NCBI RefSeq assembly: GCF_018446385.1 | Contig: NC_055996.1 | Coordinates: 52,498,365 to 52,562,364, forward strand | Origin: Zingiber officinale | Lineage: Eukaryota > Streptophyta > Magnoliopsida > Zingiberales > Zingiberaceae | Direction of reading: 5' to 3' | DNA length: 64,000 nt | Made by a program: the position numbers and the translations under genes | Notes under the pieces: generated by a model | Databases searched by the model: none | Seen by the model: the letters and a program-made list of their open reading frames with translations, nothing else | Told to the model about the DNA's origin: nothing | Part shown: positions 33,330-44,348 of the stretch, piece by piece | Numbering within the stretch: the stretch's first letter is position 1 | Layout: each line of letters starts with the position of its first letter

Positions 33330-34145
33330 CAAAAGAGCCAGAACACAGAATGTAGCAGAAACAAGAGGAAGACTTAAACTAGAGGTAAAAGGTTTGGTGG
33401 AGTGGTAGAAGAGGGGTATTTATTGTTGCCAAGGGGGGGTGCAGAAGGCCTCGTCATAAGCGCCCATCATGCAATCCATACACAAGGTAGCTAGCATCAT
33501 CCACAGGCTTAAAAGCAACGTTGGCCATAGGATCGTCTTAGAAAATCATGCCAGAAGGTCATGTCAGAAAGGAGCTGTTATGGCTTCAGGAATAAGCGAG
33601 GCTACAGTAGCTCCCCCTTGGACCCACAAGGGGACTCTTAAGTATCATGGCTCGCGACTAGTCGAGTGCCTAGATCGCAAAACTCGGTCGGGGTTCCTGG
33701 AGTATGGTAGCTCACAACTAATCGAGTGGTTAAATCGCTAAACCTGGTCGAGGATTGAATCGGCCGGTCAGATAGATGTCCGGTCAGGTAAAGTGATCTG
33801 CCCGGGTGCATGCCCTAATGCCTGCATAAGTGTTAAGCGGACCAGGACTGACCAGGCAAAAACCTTAGACTAAAGCTTGCTTGGATATCAAACGAGCAGG
33901 CTGCTGACACTTAACCGAGCCTTAAGTTGACCAAGCACCTGCAAAAGGGATAAACACTTAACAAACTACTCAGACATATAAAGTGAAAGGAGCATAGACT
34001 TAGGACGAGCATAATAAGTAAATAGTACATTACATAGGAATTGTCTACCTAATCATATGCCTTCCATAATTTTCAAGATTACAGAGAAAGGCGAGGCCTT
34101 ACACCCTTGTCAAAAGAAATAAGAAAATTACAAGGTGGACACAGA
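33330..34145. other. Spacer between units B and A of Tat-2
   Basis: Holds the presumed promoter of unit B and GC-rich text similar in style to 18070-18760 of Tat-1, with CGGTCGGG and GACTAG-like words. No gene frame is seen. Confidence 0.5.
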
Positions 34146-36483
34146 CTAGTCAAAAGAAGGGAAGTCTTCGTCAAGAAGCTCTTTCAGGAGGCAGGCCCGA
34201 TCTAGGAAGGTGTCCGGGGGAATTGATCGGAGAAAGTATTGCTCTTGCAGCTGCTACAAGACCTCTACATCACCATAGCAAATCATCTGGTCGATAAGGT
34301 TGCATATCTTCGCCCCGAACTCTTTGGAGGCTAGGTAGGAAGCCTTGTAAGTTGCCAGATGAGAGCTCTCGCCCTCTTGATATTCTTTCAGCTCTTCCCC
34401 AGCTTTGAGGGCTTTAGCCTGTGCCTCAGTTAATTCTAGGTGGGTGGCTGTGGTCTCTGCCTTAGCCATTGAAAGTTCATCTCGCAGAGACTTGAAAGCA
34501 GCCTCAGACGCCTCCCACTGCTTCCGAAGGGCAGCTTCTCGATTAGCGTCAACTGACAGATCTATCTTTTTGGCTACCAAGTGTCTCTCCAGAGCGTTGT
34601 GAGCCTCTTGAAGCTCCCGCAGCCATGAAGAGAGGGTGGTCACCTCTTCTTCCCTCTCTTCTAGGTCAGCTAAGATATGGACACGCCCCAATCCCTCAGA
34701 CTTAAATTTGGACTCGCTAGTCCTCAGGGTGGTTTGTAGGGACTGTACTTTCTCTGACTCCGCATGAGCCATACCTCTGGTGGTTCGAGTCTTCTCCTTA
34801 GCAGTCTACAGGTAGGACTAGATCGGGCTGTCGGTAGTGGTCAGGTCAAAAATACAGTTTGCGGTCGTAGGAGATGTCGTCTCCTGAAGATGAGCTCTTA
34901 AGGACTCGTTCTCTCGATGCACACTGGCCATGTACTGTGAGAGACTTAGCCCCATGACACAGGTCTGTCAAAAGAAGAAGAAGGATTAGCATTATTTCAA
35001 AGACATGAAAAGGAAACAAATAAAACTCACCGACACTAGCCGCTAAGAGAATAGATCGGCCAACTCCAGTTGGGGCATTCCAAAACCTGGTCGGCGATGC
35101 TTTTCCACGAGTTAGCCAGAGCTCCATGGAGTTGTACCTGACCATAGTTGGGAGACGTGCTGGCGGAAGGAATGGAGCCCAACACTTGTAAGGAGGGTAG
35201 TTGGAAGGCAGATGTGAAGGCATACCGGCTCTTGAAGTGCTCCTTAGGATGAGAAGGAGCAGGAGCCGAGGTAGGCAGCTGGCTTGAGGATGGTAGAGCG
35301 GAAGGCGTAGAAGCCTCGGGCTGGTCTTCCACTCGGGAGATGGTCTATTCCGGAGCGGAGACTTTAATAGAAGAAGAGGTTGTAGCCTCTGTGGTAAGGG
35401 GTGTGTCCGTCCGGGTAGGGGTTTTAGCTTTAGAGGATGTCCGGGACGCAGGCAACCTTTGAGGTGAAGACTGGACTGATGGGGTAACTCATCGCCTTTT
35501 GCGCTGAAGGCATAAACACTGCTTGGGAGCTAGAGAAGGAGCCCTCTCACCAACAGCTGTCTCTGTGGGGAGGGATTCGTTGTCAAGGGCCTCAGGGTCC
35601 CCAAAATGTTGAGGAGAAGCCTCCATTGATGTGCTAGCCTGGGTAACTTCTTGGCCTACCATAATCTCTCGACTTTGCTTCCGTAGAATCTCGCTGGGCA
35701 TCGCAGAGGAGTCGAGGGTGAAAGTGCGAAACATGACAACTTCTGCAAGCAAAAAAGGAGATACCTCAGTTAGCGAAGACTTGAAATGGGGGACATTAGA
35801 TCTTACCAAAAGGAGTGCCCAAAGGCATTGGGATGGGGCTTAGCCCAAAAGTGTGCAATAAACTCTCTCGCAACAAAGAGGAAAGCTGAAGTTACACTCC
35901 CTCCAGTTTCTCAGAAGCCATGAGGCAGTCTGGTCGATGTTGATGATCACTCAGCTTGAAGGGAGTTGGAAGAGTGTGATGCCATTCAACAGGCCAAGAC
36001 ACAGACTCAAGCAACTGGACATAGAAGAATTGAAACTTCCAACCCTTATTGGAAGAAGGCATTCCCTCGAAGAACTTGTACCCGATCCGGAATTGTACCA
36101 TGAAGACACCCGGTTCTGAGCATTTGAGGGAATTTAAATGGTGGAAAAGCTATGGAGTCAAAGGGATTTGATACAAGCGACAAAGAATCACCATTTAATG
36201 CATAGCGCGGAAGGCATTGGAGGTGAATTGAGATAGGGGAATACCAAAATACCGACTCAAAAAAGAAAAGAAGGTGGGGATAGGAAAGCGAAGACCGCTG
36301 AGAAGCTGATCTTTGAAGAAAGTCACGAAGCCAGCGGGAGGGGGGTAAGGATGATCATCAGGCCCCGGGGCAGAGATTGTATGCCTTCGAAAGTTGCAAG
36401 CTAGATTGAATAGACCTAAGGTCACCCCTATTCAAATTGGAGTGGAAATACGCGTACTAGGATACTACCATCTCGCTGGCCAT
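34146..36483 (-). pseudogene. Antisense unit A of Tat-2
   Basis: ATG at 36483 gives MASEMVVS then TAG; in Tat-1 the same spot has Trp, so this is probably a TGG-to-TAG change. Further on: DQLLSGLRFPIPTFFS, YFGIPLSQFTSNAFRA, NKGWKFQFFYV. The first intron is again 64 nt (35806-35743, GTAAGA...TTGCAG), with exon 2 starting EVVMFRTF against EAAMLRAY in Tat-1. The second intron (donor GTGAGT at about 35026) leads to an exon with HRENESLRAHLQE, then a coiled coil (VQSLQTTLRTSESKF) and the tail LRSIPPDTFLDRACLLKELL, ending TAG at 34146-34148. Several frame breaks are present. Confidence 0.75.
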
Positions 36484-37124
36484 TGTAGGGTCGAAAATGG
36501 AGGGAGCAGAAAGGAGGAGAAGTACTTTCAGAAGAAATGCATGAAGAGGAAGACGAGCAAGCAAAAGCAAGTAGAGAAAGAAAGATCGAAGAAAGACGAA
36601 ACGCTAATGAGCAACGACAGACGACCTTTAGGGTTTTTAAATCAAAACCCTTAGGAACATCGAGAGGTGAGCCAAATAATCGAGGTGGAGCACACGTCAG
36701 CCATCAGATCTAGAGGAGATGCACCTTGGGGACGCGTGCAAAAGCGTGCGTCAAACATCATAAGAAAGTTCATGGGGCACATGCCTGCTCTCTATGAAGT
36801 GGCATTTATGATGGAAGTGACAGGGAAATCATGAGGGTGATATGTAAATAGGAGCACCCTACCACACAAGGACCATGCCTAGAGGACCGAAAATTCTAAG
36901 CGGCAACCACGGGAAATGAAGCAAGAGACGACGGGAAGCGTTGATCAAAATTTAGTGCCTCCACCCATCCTCGGAATCATAGTAAGATTCAAAATTTGAC
37001 TAAAACTTTATGTAATACACTTTGTGATCGCAGGACCATTAGGCTAAGTCCATGAGCACAACTCTTTCAAGCCACAAATGCTGCCCTTAGTCAATTCCCG
37101 GTCGGGCTTCTAGGCCAACCCTCG
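36484..37124. other. Leader and promoter region of unit A in Tat-2
   Basis: No gene frame. A TTTAAAAA word (minus strand, near 36632) could be the TATA element. The text is purine-rich on the plus strand, the reverse of the leader of unit A in Tat-1. Confidence 0.4.
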
Positions 37125-37372
37125 GTCGGGATTCCAAACTCTCACCCCAGCGCAAGTTATAAGTGAGCATGCTCTCACGCATCCAGACTCTTGCCCCAGT
37201 GCGAGTTATAAGTGAGCATGCTCTCACGACCAACGACCTCTCGGTCATGATTCCAAACTCTCGCCCTAGCGTGAATTATAAGTGGGCATGCTCTCACGAC
37301 CCAACGACCCCCCGGTCGGGATTCCAGACTCTCACCCCAGCGCGAGTTATAAGTGAGCGTGCTCTCACGATC
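37125..37372. repeat. 73-bp tandem repeat of Tat-2, about 3.5 copies, inverted relative to Tat-1
   Basis: Contains CAGCGCGAGTTATAAGTGAG, CTCTCACG, AACGACC and CGGTCGGGATTCCA, the reverse complement of the unit at 14345-14878. It is cut by LTR D. Confidence 0.85.
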
Positions 37373-37376
37373 CAAC

Positions 37377-38397
37377 TGTTGGGGCAATTTCCCTAGGTCA
37401 AGGTTGACCAATTTGACTAAACTTGAGTTGAGTCAAGCTTGAGTCAGGATTTGAGTTTTGATGTTTGACAATATACGGAGATTGCTGGAGCAATCGTCCA
37501 ATTATGGAGATGGTCAAAGGGTTGACCAGGTTGATGAGAATACAAGTCAAGTAGGTCAAGGTTGATAGGAGACTTGACTGGGAAAGTCCTAATGAGGAGC
37601 TAGGCAAGGGAAAGTCCTGGTGAGGAGCCAAGCAACTGGAAAGTCCTGGTGAGGAGCTAGGCAACTGGAAAGTCCTGGTAAGGAGCCAGGCAAGTGGAAA
37701 GTCCTAGTAAGGAGCTAGGCAAGGGAAAGTCCTGGTAAGGAGCCAGGCAAGTGGAAAGTCCTGGTGAGAAGCCAGGCAGTTGGAAAGTCCAAGTGTGATC
37801 TTGGCAAAGGAGAAAGTCCTGGTGAGGAGCCAGGCAATTAGAAAGTCCAAGTGTGATCTTGGCAGGTGATGGACGACTGGGATGGAGCGGTGCTGACGTG
37901 GCAATCGATTGGGGATGGATTGGATCAATTGGGAACACTGTTTAAAGCCTTGGGGGAGCATTTTCTCCGCATAACTTTACATTCTTTCCTGCGATTTCTC
38001 TCCAACTTTCTTAGCGATTCCTCTAGATCTTCACAACCAGTTCTTGAAGGCTCTTGGGTTGCATCCCCAAGGTTCAAGAGGCTACTACAAGCAACAAGTA
38101 AGCTAGAGGAAGAGTGTATTCATTTGTATTTTGTCTTTCTTCTTCTTATGGAAGTGTTGTGTTGTAGTGTGAGTTTGTACAAGGCTTCTCTGCCTCCGGC
38201 TGTGACCGAAAAGGAGTATTTCATAGTGGAGGAGTGAGTCGGTGTATGGATCCTTGGATTAGTCACCTCTTCTTGAGGTGGATACCAAGTAAACCCTAGG
38301 TGTTAGCATTGTGAGTGTTTGTCTTCGAGTATTCCGATGCACAACAACAAGACGAAGCAAACCGACGCAAGCGCGACGAAACGCTATTCACCCCCCT
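37377..38397 (+). mobile_element. LTR of element D, truncated by insertion of copia A
   Basis: Begins TGTTGGGGCAATTTCC right after the Tat-2 array and reaches CTATTCACCCCCCT at 38385-38397. That word stands about 40 bp from the LTR end in elements B and C, so only a short tail is missing here. It should continue on the far side of copia A, outside the window. The orientation (sense on plus) follows from the same word. No coding part is present. Confidence 0.65.
37575..37865. repeat. Tandem array of about 27-bp units in LTR D
   Basis: About 10 units built on GGAAAGTCCTGGTGAGGAGC and CAGGCAA, with variants AAGTCCAAGTGTGATCTTGG. Confidence 0.9.
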
Positions 38398-40716
38398 TGT
38401 TGGTTAGTCCTAAGAAGATCGTACCGGTTTCACTGTACAAAAATTTTGTACAAGTATTGAACCTTTCCTAAATAACCTATTGTGTTCTTTAGAAGTTAAA
38501 TTAGGAATCGCAGACGGAACTTAACATCATTGATTCCAAATTTAACTTATCTATTCTTAATGGTTTAGATTTGAATCACAAGCGGAACTTAACACTATTG
38601 ATTCAAATCTACCTACGTTATAAATTCCATTAAATATTAATTTCCAAAATTGGCTTCTAGGTTAAACATGGCGAGGCACAAGGCCTTCTTGGATATGGGA
38701 GCAACCACCACTTCCTAGACAAAGCCTTTTAAGGACAGCTAATATTTAATTTCCTTATATAACTCTAGGTTTAACCAAAATGAACAATCAAATTACAAAT
38801 TTAAAAAACAAAGAAAAACACAAACATGAATTACTAATTCGAAAAACTAGATCTAATGTCTCTTGTGTTTGGAATTCTAACAAAGAAAAATAACTAGATG
38901 ATGCGGAAGAAAATTACTAGTTATACCTTTTCTTTGCAAGCTAATGACCTCAAGATCTTCTGTCGTATTCCTCGCCTCGTCTTGGACGTCGTGTGGGCGA
39001 CGATCCTCCAAGATGAACACCACCCAAAAGAGCTTCTCCTCCTTCTAGTATTCGGCCACCACCACCAAGGAGCAAAAGAGAGCAAAGGGAGAAGAGAAGA
39101 AGAGAGGGCCGGCCACCAAAGAGATCACCAACAAGAGAATAAGAATTGTGTTCTCATGAGGCCTTCTCACCCCTTCTTTTATATTACTTGCCCAAGGCAA
39201 ATAAGGGAAGAATTTTTACAAAAATTAAAATCTTCCTCTTGTTTTTTATTTTCCCTTTTTATTTTTCCTTTTCTTTCCTCTTGATTGAATCAATCAGAAA
39301 ATCATGGATTGATTGGATGATGATTTGGCCGGCCCCTTGCTTGGGCACCAAGCAAGGGTGGCCGACCACTTATAGGAAGGAATAATAATTTTTTTATAAA
39401 ATTTTACAAGAAGAAATCCTCTTATAAAATTTTACAAACTCTCTTTCCTAAAGTGGATGTTAAAAAGGAAAGTTTTAAAAATTAAAACCATGTTTTAAAA
39501 TTTAAAACTTTTCTTCAAAAATTTCCTTTTTAACATGAATAGAAAATTTTAATTTTAAAACTTCTTTTCCTTTTTTCTAAAACCATGAGGATGATTAAAA
39601 AAGGATAGTTTTAAAACTTTTAAAACTCTCTATTAAACCATGTGACCTAATTCAAATAAGAAAAGTTTTTAAAATTAAAATCTCTCTTTTAAAACTTATA
39701 GTTTTCTACAAAGAGAAGATTTTAAAAATTCAAAACACCCCTCCTATTTGAATTTATTATGGTCGGCCCCTACTTGCTTGGTCACCAAGTAAGAGGGTCG
39801 GCCCTCTTAAAGAGATGGTGGTTGGCCATTGCTTGGTCACCAAGCAATGGGCCGGCCTCCTTTCTTGGACACCAAGATAGGCTATTCTTTGGATGAACTT
39901 GAGGCTTTAATGAGGCTACGACAGGGACCTAGAGGAGAAATTAGTTTTGGCCTTCCGATGAGCTTGAGTATCCCGTGTTTGCCCCGAACACACAACTCAA
40001 GTTCATCAACAATAACTCATTCCACTAGAGAGTTATTGTTGCACTACCGCACCAATCCCAAATTACATTTATGGGCTCCTTCTTATCATGAGTGTGTTAG
40101 TCTCCCTGTGTTTAAGATAACGAATGTCCACTAATTAAGTAAGTTACTGACAACTCACTTAATTAATATCTAAGTCCAAAAGTAGTACCACTCAACCTCA
40201 TTATCATGTCGGACTAAGTCCACCTACAGGGTTTAACATGACAATCCTTATGAGCTCCTCTTGGGGGCATTCTCAACCTAGATTACTAGGATACAGTTTT
40301 CTTTTATAATCAACAACACACACTATAAGTAATATCATTTCCCAACTTATCGAGTATATTGATTTATCAAACTAAATCTCACCCTTTGATAAGTTAAAGA
40401 AATAGATACTAAATATATATGCTTGTTATTATATTAGGATTAAGAGTACATTAGTCAAGATAAACTAATAATTAATTACACTACGACTTTACAAATGGTT
40501 TATTCCTTTCCATCTTAGTCGTAAGCAACTGTTTATAATTTATAAAGAGCTGATAACATGATCTTCTGTGTGTGACACCACACACCATATTATTTATTTT
40601 ATAAATTAATTGAAAAACTATATTTAACAAATAAATATAGACATTTGACAAATGTGATTCTTTTATTTCAAAAATAAATGTTTACAAAAGCTAGGCTTTT
40701 AGTATACACTCTAACA
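38398..40716 (-). repeat. 3' LTR of copia A
   Basis: Runs TGTTGGTTAGTCCTA to TACACTCTAACA, 2319 bp. The TATA motif (minus strand AATATAAAAGAAG) lies at 39174-39186. AT-rich homonucleotide stretches fill 39370-39750. Confidence 0.93.
39334..39850. repeat. Three palindromes in the copia A LTR
   Basis: Hairpins at 39334-39358 (arms CCCTTGCTTGG, loop 3), 39773-39793 (arms CTTGCTTGGT, one mismatch) and 39826-39850 (arms CCATTGCTTGGT, loop 1). All share GCTTGG. They lie upstream of the TATA box in transcription sense. The same three occur in the other LTR near 63434, 63873 and 63926. Confidence 0.85.
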
Positions 40717-40727
40717 ATCTCCCACCT
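40717..40727 (-). other. Polypurine tract of copia A
   Basis: The minus strand reads AGGTGGGAGAT directly before the LTR start at 40716. Confidence 0.7.
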
Positions 40728-40738
40728 ATACTAAAAGA

Positions 40739-42327
40739 CTAAGCTGTCATATCTACTGCCATACATCTGATTCTCATCCCCTCCACATGCCGATCAAAAG
40801 CTTTCGCTGGAAGGGCCTTAGTGAAATGATCTGCCAGGTTATCTGCTGATGCAATCTTGGTGACGACAACTTCTCCTTGCTTGATGATGTCTCGTATCAG
40901 GTGGTACTTGCGCTCTATATGTTTACTCGCCTTATGGGCTCGTGGTTCATTCGAGTTTGCAACTACACCGCTATTATCACAATAAATTGTGATGATTTTG
41001 GCCAAACCAGGAATCACATCTAAGTCCATTAGAAAGTTCCTAAGTCATACAACTTCTTTGGATGCCTCAGAGGCTGCCACATACTCAGCTTCCATGGTTG
41101 AGTCTGAAACGCATTTCTGCTTAACACTCCTCTATGCAATGGCTCCACCTCCTAAAGTAAACACATAGCCTGATGTAGACTTACTGTTGTCCCTATCTGA
41201 TTGGAAATCCGAATCCATGTAACCCACAGGGAGCAAATCATTTGCTTGGTAAACTAACATATAATCTCTAGTCCTTCTCAGGTACTTCAATATATGCTTT
41301 ACAGTAGTCCAATGTTGTGTCCAGGGTTACTCTGATATCTGCTAACCATGCCCACGGTAAAACAGATATCAGGTCTCGTACACAGCATTGAATACATAAG
41401 GCTTCCTACAGCCGAAGCATAAGGAATTGCCTTCATATCCTCTATCTCCTTTGATGTCTTCGGAGACATCTCTTTAGATAAGGCTACTCCATGCCTAAAA
41501 GGTAAGAAACCTTTCTTGGAGTTTTGCATGCTAAAACGAGCAAGGATTGTATCTATATATGAAGTTTGAGATAGGCACAACATTCTTTTCTTGTGACCCC
41601 TTATAACTTTGATCCCAAGAATGTGTGCACATTCTCCTAAGTCCTTCATATCAAATTATTTGGATAATCATACCCTTACGTCCGATAATACCTTAACATT
41701 GTTGTCAATTAACAAAATATCATCTACGTATAGTACAAGAAATACCACCACGTTTCCGTTACACTTCTTGTATACACAAGACTCATCCGAACACTGAATA
41801 AATCCATATGACTGGATTACTTCATTAAACCGGATGTTCCAAGATCTTGAAGCTTGCTTTAGTCCATAAATGGACCGATTCAGCTTGCACACTAGATGCT
41901 CTTTGCCTTTTTCAATGAATCCCTCTGGTTGCTTCATATGGATATTTTCTTCAAGACTTCCGTTAAGAAAAGCTGTCTTGACATCCATTTGCCAAATCTC
42001 ATAATCCATATCAGCAGCAATGGATAAGAGTATTCGGATAGACTTTAGCATAGCTACCAGCGAAAAAGTCTCCTCATAATTGATTCTCTCTTTCTGAGTA
42101 TACCCTTTCGCAACAAGCCTTACTTTGAAGGTTTCTACCTTCCCGTCTGTCCCTCTTTTCCTTTTATAGATCCACTTGTATCCAACGGATTTTACATCAT
42201 CAGGTGGTTCTACAAGCTCCCAGACCTTATTAGAATACATAGACTCTATTTCAAAATTCATTGCCTTTTGCCAAGATACTGTATCTATATCTTGGAGTGC
42301 TTCGTCATATGTCCGGGGATCAGGTTC
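40739..42327 (-). pseudogene. Copia A pol, 3' part: reverse transcriptase and RNase H
   Basis: RT shows WKAMNFEIESMYSNKVW-type start (QKAMNFEIE), YKWIYKRKRG, VRLVAKGYTQ, WQMDVKTAFLNG and the catalytic LYVDDIL. Next come MKDLGECAHILGIKVI and SAVGSLMYSMLCTRPDI. RNase H is seen as IYCDNSGVVA and HIERKYHLIRD, ending near 40739. Stops and slips split it at about 41650, 41290 and 41030. It is cut at 42327 by element B and resumes at 52198. Confidence 0.88.
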
Positions 42328-42332
42328 ATGTT
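42328..42332. other. Target-site duplication of element B, left copy
   Basis: ATGTT just before TGTTGGATCG; the same five bases follow the other LTR at 52193-52197. Both copies are identical. Confidence 0.95.
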
Positions 42333-43484
42333 TGTTGGATCGAGACCGCGCTAGAGGGGGGGGTGAATAGCGCTCGTGGCTAAAATCGTTCGATTATCGG
42401 AATCGTAAAACATAAGAGTTAATGCAGCGGAAATTAAGTAAAGAGACACAAACACGAAGGAGTTACTTCGTTCGGAGCCTAAGGCGACTCCTACTCGAAG
42501 GCCCGCGATCCTTGATCGCTTTCGGTGGGCAACAACTATAAATCTGTTAAATAGTTACAGATTGCAAGTACAATAATAAAATATACCAACAACAATGTAG
42601 AATCGAAAAGACTGAGCTCCGGGTCGTCGGGGTGTACTTGCAGCACTTCAGGATGGTCGTATTCGCAGCACGTTGCAGAAGATCGTTTTTCAAAGTTATT
42701 CTTGAAGCTGCACCTCAACCCTCCTTTTATATGCGGTTCCGGGCGCCTGGATCCCTTCCAGGCGCCTGGAGTGTGACGTGGCCAACCAACCAGGATGCTC
42801 CACGTGGCGAAGTCGCGCAGGGGATAAACTTTGGTCCCGGGCGCCCGGACCTCCGGGCGCCCGGATCCATTCCGGGTGCCCGGACACTCTTTTTCCAGCA
42901 GGTTCCTCACCTGCAAACAAAGGTTAGTCCGAGCAAAATATCCTGCAAGACAGTGTTAGAATATGATAAAACATAGTAAGGAATAAACGACAGTCTTCGG
43001 ACTGTTCGAGTCTGACTTTGGATTTCCAGCCGGAAACCCTAGGTCGACCCGACGCCTACTATTCCCTCTGCGGGGAACACGTCCTCACCTACTCCACTCA
43101 GGAGATTTACCTATTGCCAGCCGATCCTCCAGATCGACTGGACTTTTGCTCAGCACCCGATGCTTCCGGACTTTCTGCTGGACATCCGCTTCCCCGGCTA
43201 GTCCAGTCTTTCACCTGGTTCGCGACACCAGGACTTTTCACCTAGGGTTACCACCCCCTAGGACTTTTGCCTGAAGCCCTCGACCTACCAAGACTTTCCG
43301 CATAGGATTACCACCCCTTATGACTTAGGGTTACCGCCCCCTAGGGTTTTCCCTTTGCCTAACCGCAGCTAGGACTTTCCTGAAATCCTCAAGTAGACTT
43401 GTTAGACTAAAAAACATCTTAACTTTGAATTCTTTGCCGTTATCAAAACACGAGTTCGATCGTCGGATGCTTCCCGCACCAACA
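42333..43484 (-). repeat. 3' LTR of element B
   Basis: TGTTGGATCG to CGCACCAACA. TATAAAAGGAG (minus strand) at 42731-42721. Hairpins GGCGCCTGGA at 42742-42766 and GGGCGCCCGGA at 42839-42862 lie just upstream of it. The outer end has CTAGAGGGGGGGGTGAATAG, the Sirevirus-type CTATTCACCCCCC word. Confidence 0.95.
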
Positions 43485-43499
43485 ATCTCCCCCTTTTTG
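43485..43499 (-). other. Polypurine tract of element B
   Basis: The minus strand reads AAAAAGGGGGAGAT directly before the 3' LTR. Confidence 0.85.
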
Positions 43500-43616
43500 A
43501 TTATGGCAACACAAATTCAAAGTTAAGTAAACAAGCGAATAGATAGTCATTTTAAACATAGACAAAATTTGCTAAGTATGGATGAACAAGGTAACTAAAG
43601 TAAATTTTGCCCTATA

Positions 43617-43715
43617 TACTCCCCCTTAAGTTTTGGCTCCCCCTTAACTTTTGCTCCCCCTTAATTTTTAACTTGAATTTTATATTTACTATATTTTTGC
43701 TACTCTCCCCCTTTG
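43617..43715 (-). other. Extra PPT-like copies in the 3' untranslated region of element B
   Basis: CTCCCCCTTAA occurs three times at 43619-43666 and CTCTCCCCCTTT once near 43704; on the element strand these are purine tracts. Multiple PPTs are a known Sirevirus trait. The rest of 43500-44348 has no gene frame. Confidence 0.75.
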
Positions 43716-44348
43716 CCATAACTCAAAAAAAATGGGCAATGTGTAAGGGGTTGTACATGATTAAAGTTAGCAATATTCAACAGAGTTTGGAAGTTAAGGT
43801 CAATTGGAATTTAAGTTTTTAGGACCAGATTATTTATTTAAGTTCAGTTGGTCCTTAAGTCCAAGCACAAGTCATGTTTATATATTAGGTATCAGAGCCA
43901 TAGAGAACAAAACATTCTTGAAAAAGAAATTGAGTATCTTTTGCCAACTGTCTAACCTTTAGTTACTTGCTGATTGTCTATAGGACAATAGCTTTTACTA
44001 GGTTAGTCAAGTTAAGTTATTTAGGTCCAGATAGACTTGACTAGAGCTGGAGAACTTTAACTTGATTAATGTTTATTGCATATTTAACGCCCAGACTCAT
44101 ATTGATGCACAGATATAAGCATTATTGAGTCCAGGCTATACCCTATGCATCTCACACCATTCTATGTTTTTCAATCACAATCAAGGTAAACCTAGGTGTT
44201 TTGTGAGATGCTCTGGCTTAATTCTAGGGGAACATGATATCTAGGGGGAAATCCTAGACTAAACCCAACTTTTGAAAGTCTAGTAAAATTGGAGTTTTGA
44301 AAACTGTTTTTCCTAGAATTTGAAAACAAAATAATAATAGTAAGATAT

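Larger units (their letters stand above)
31168..37376 (+). mobile_element. Second Tat-type fragment with antisense genes (Tat-2)
   Basis: Reverse-oriented counterpart of 14345-21300. On the minus strand the order is 73-bp array (37372-37125), unit A (36483-34146), then unit B (33309 to about 31170, lacking its last exon end). The element strand itself would be plus. Integrase, pol and both LTRs are missing on this side; the fragment is cut at about 31168 by the TAGCAGCTA block and at 37377 by LTR D. Similarity to Tat-1 is clear at protein level but low at DNA level, so this is another family member and not a duplicate. Confidence 0.85.

Noticed and set aside
43500..44348. Search for an env-like gene after pol in element B
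   Set aside because: Only short frames and purine tracts; no membrane or signal segments in a sustained frame.
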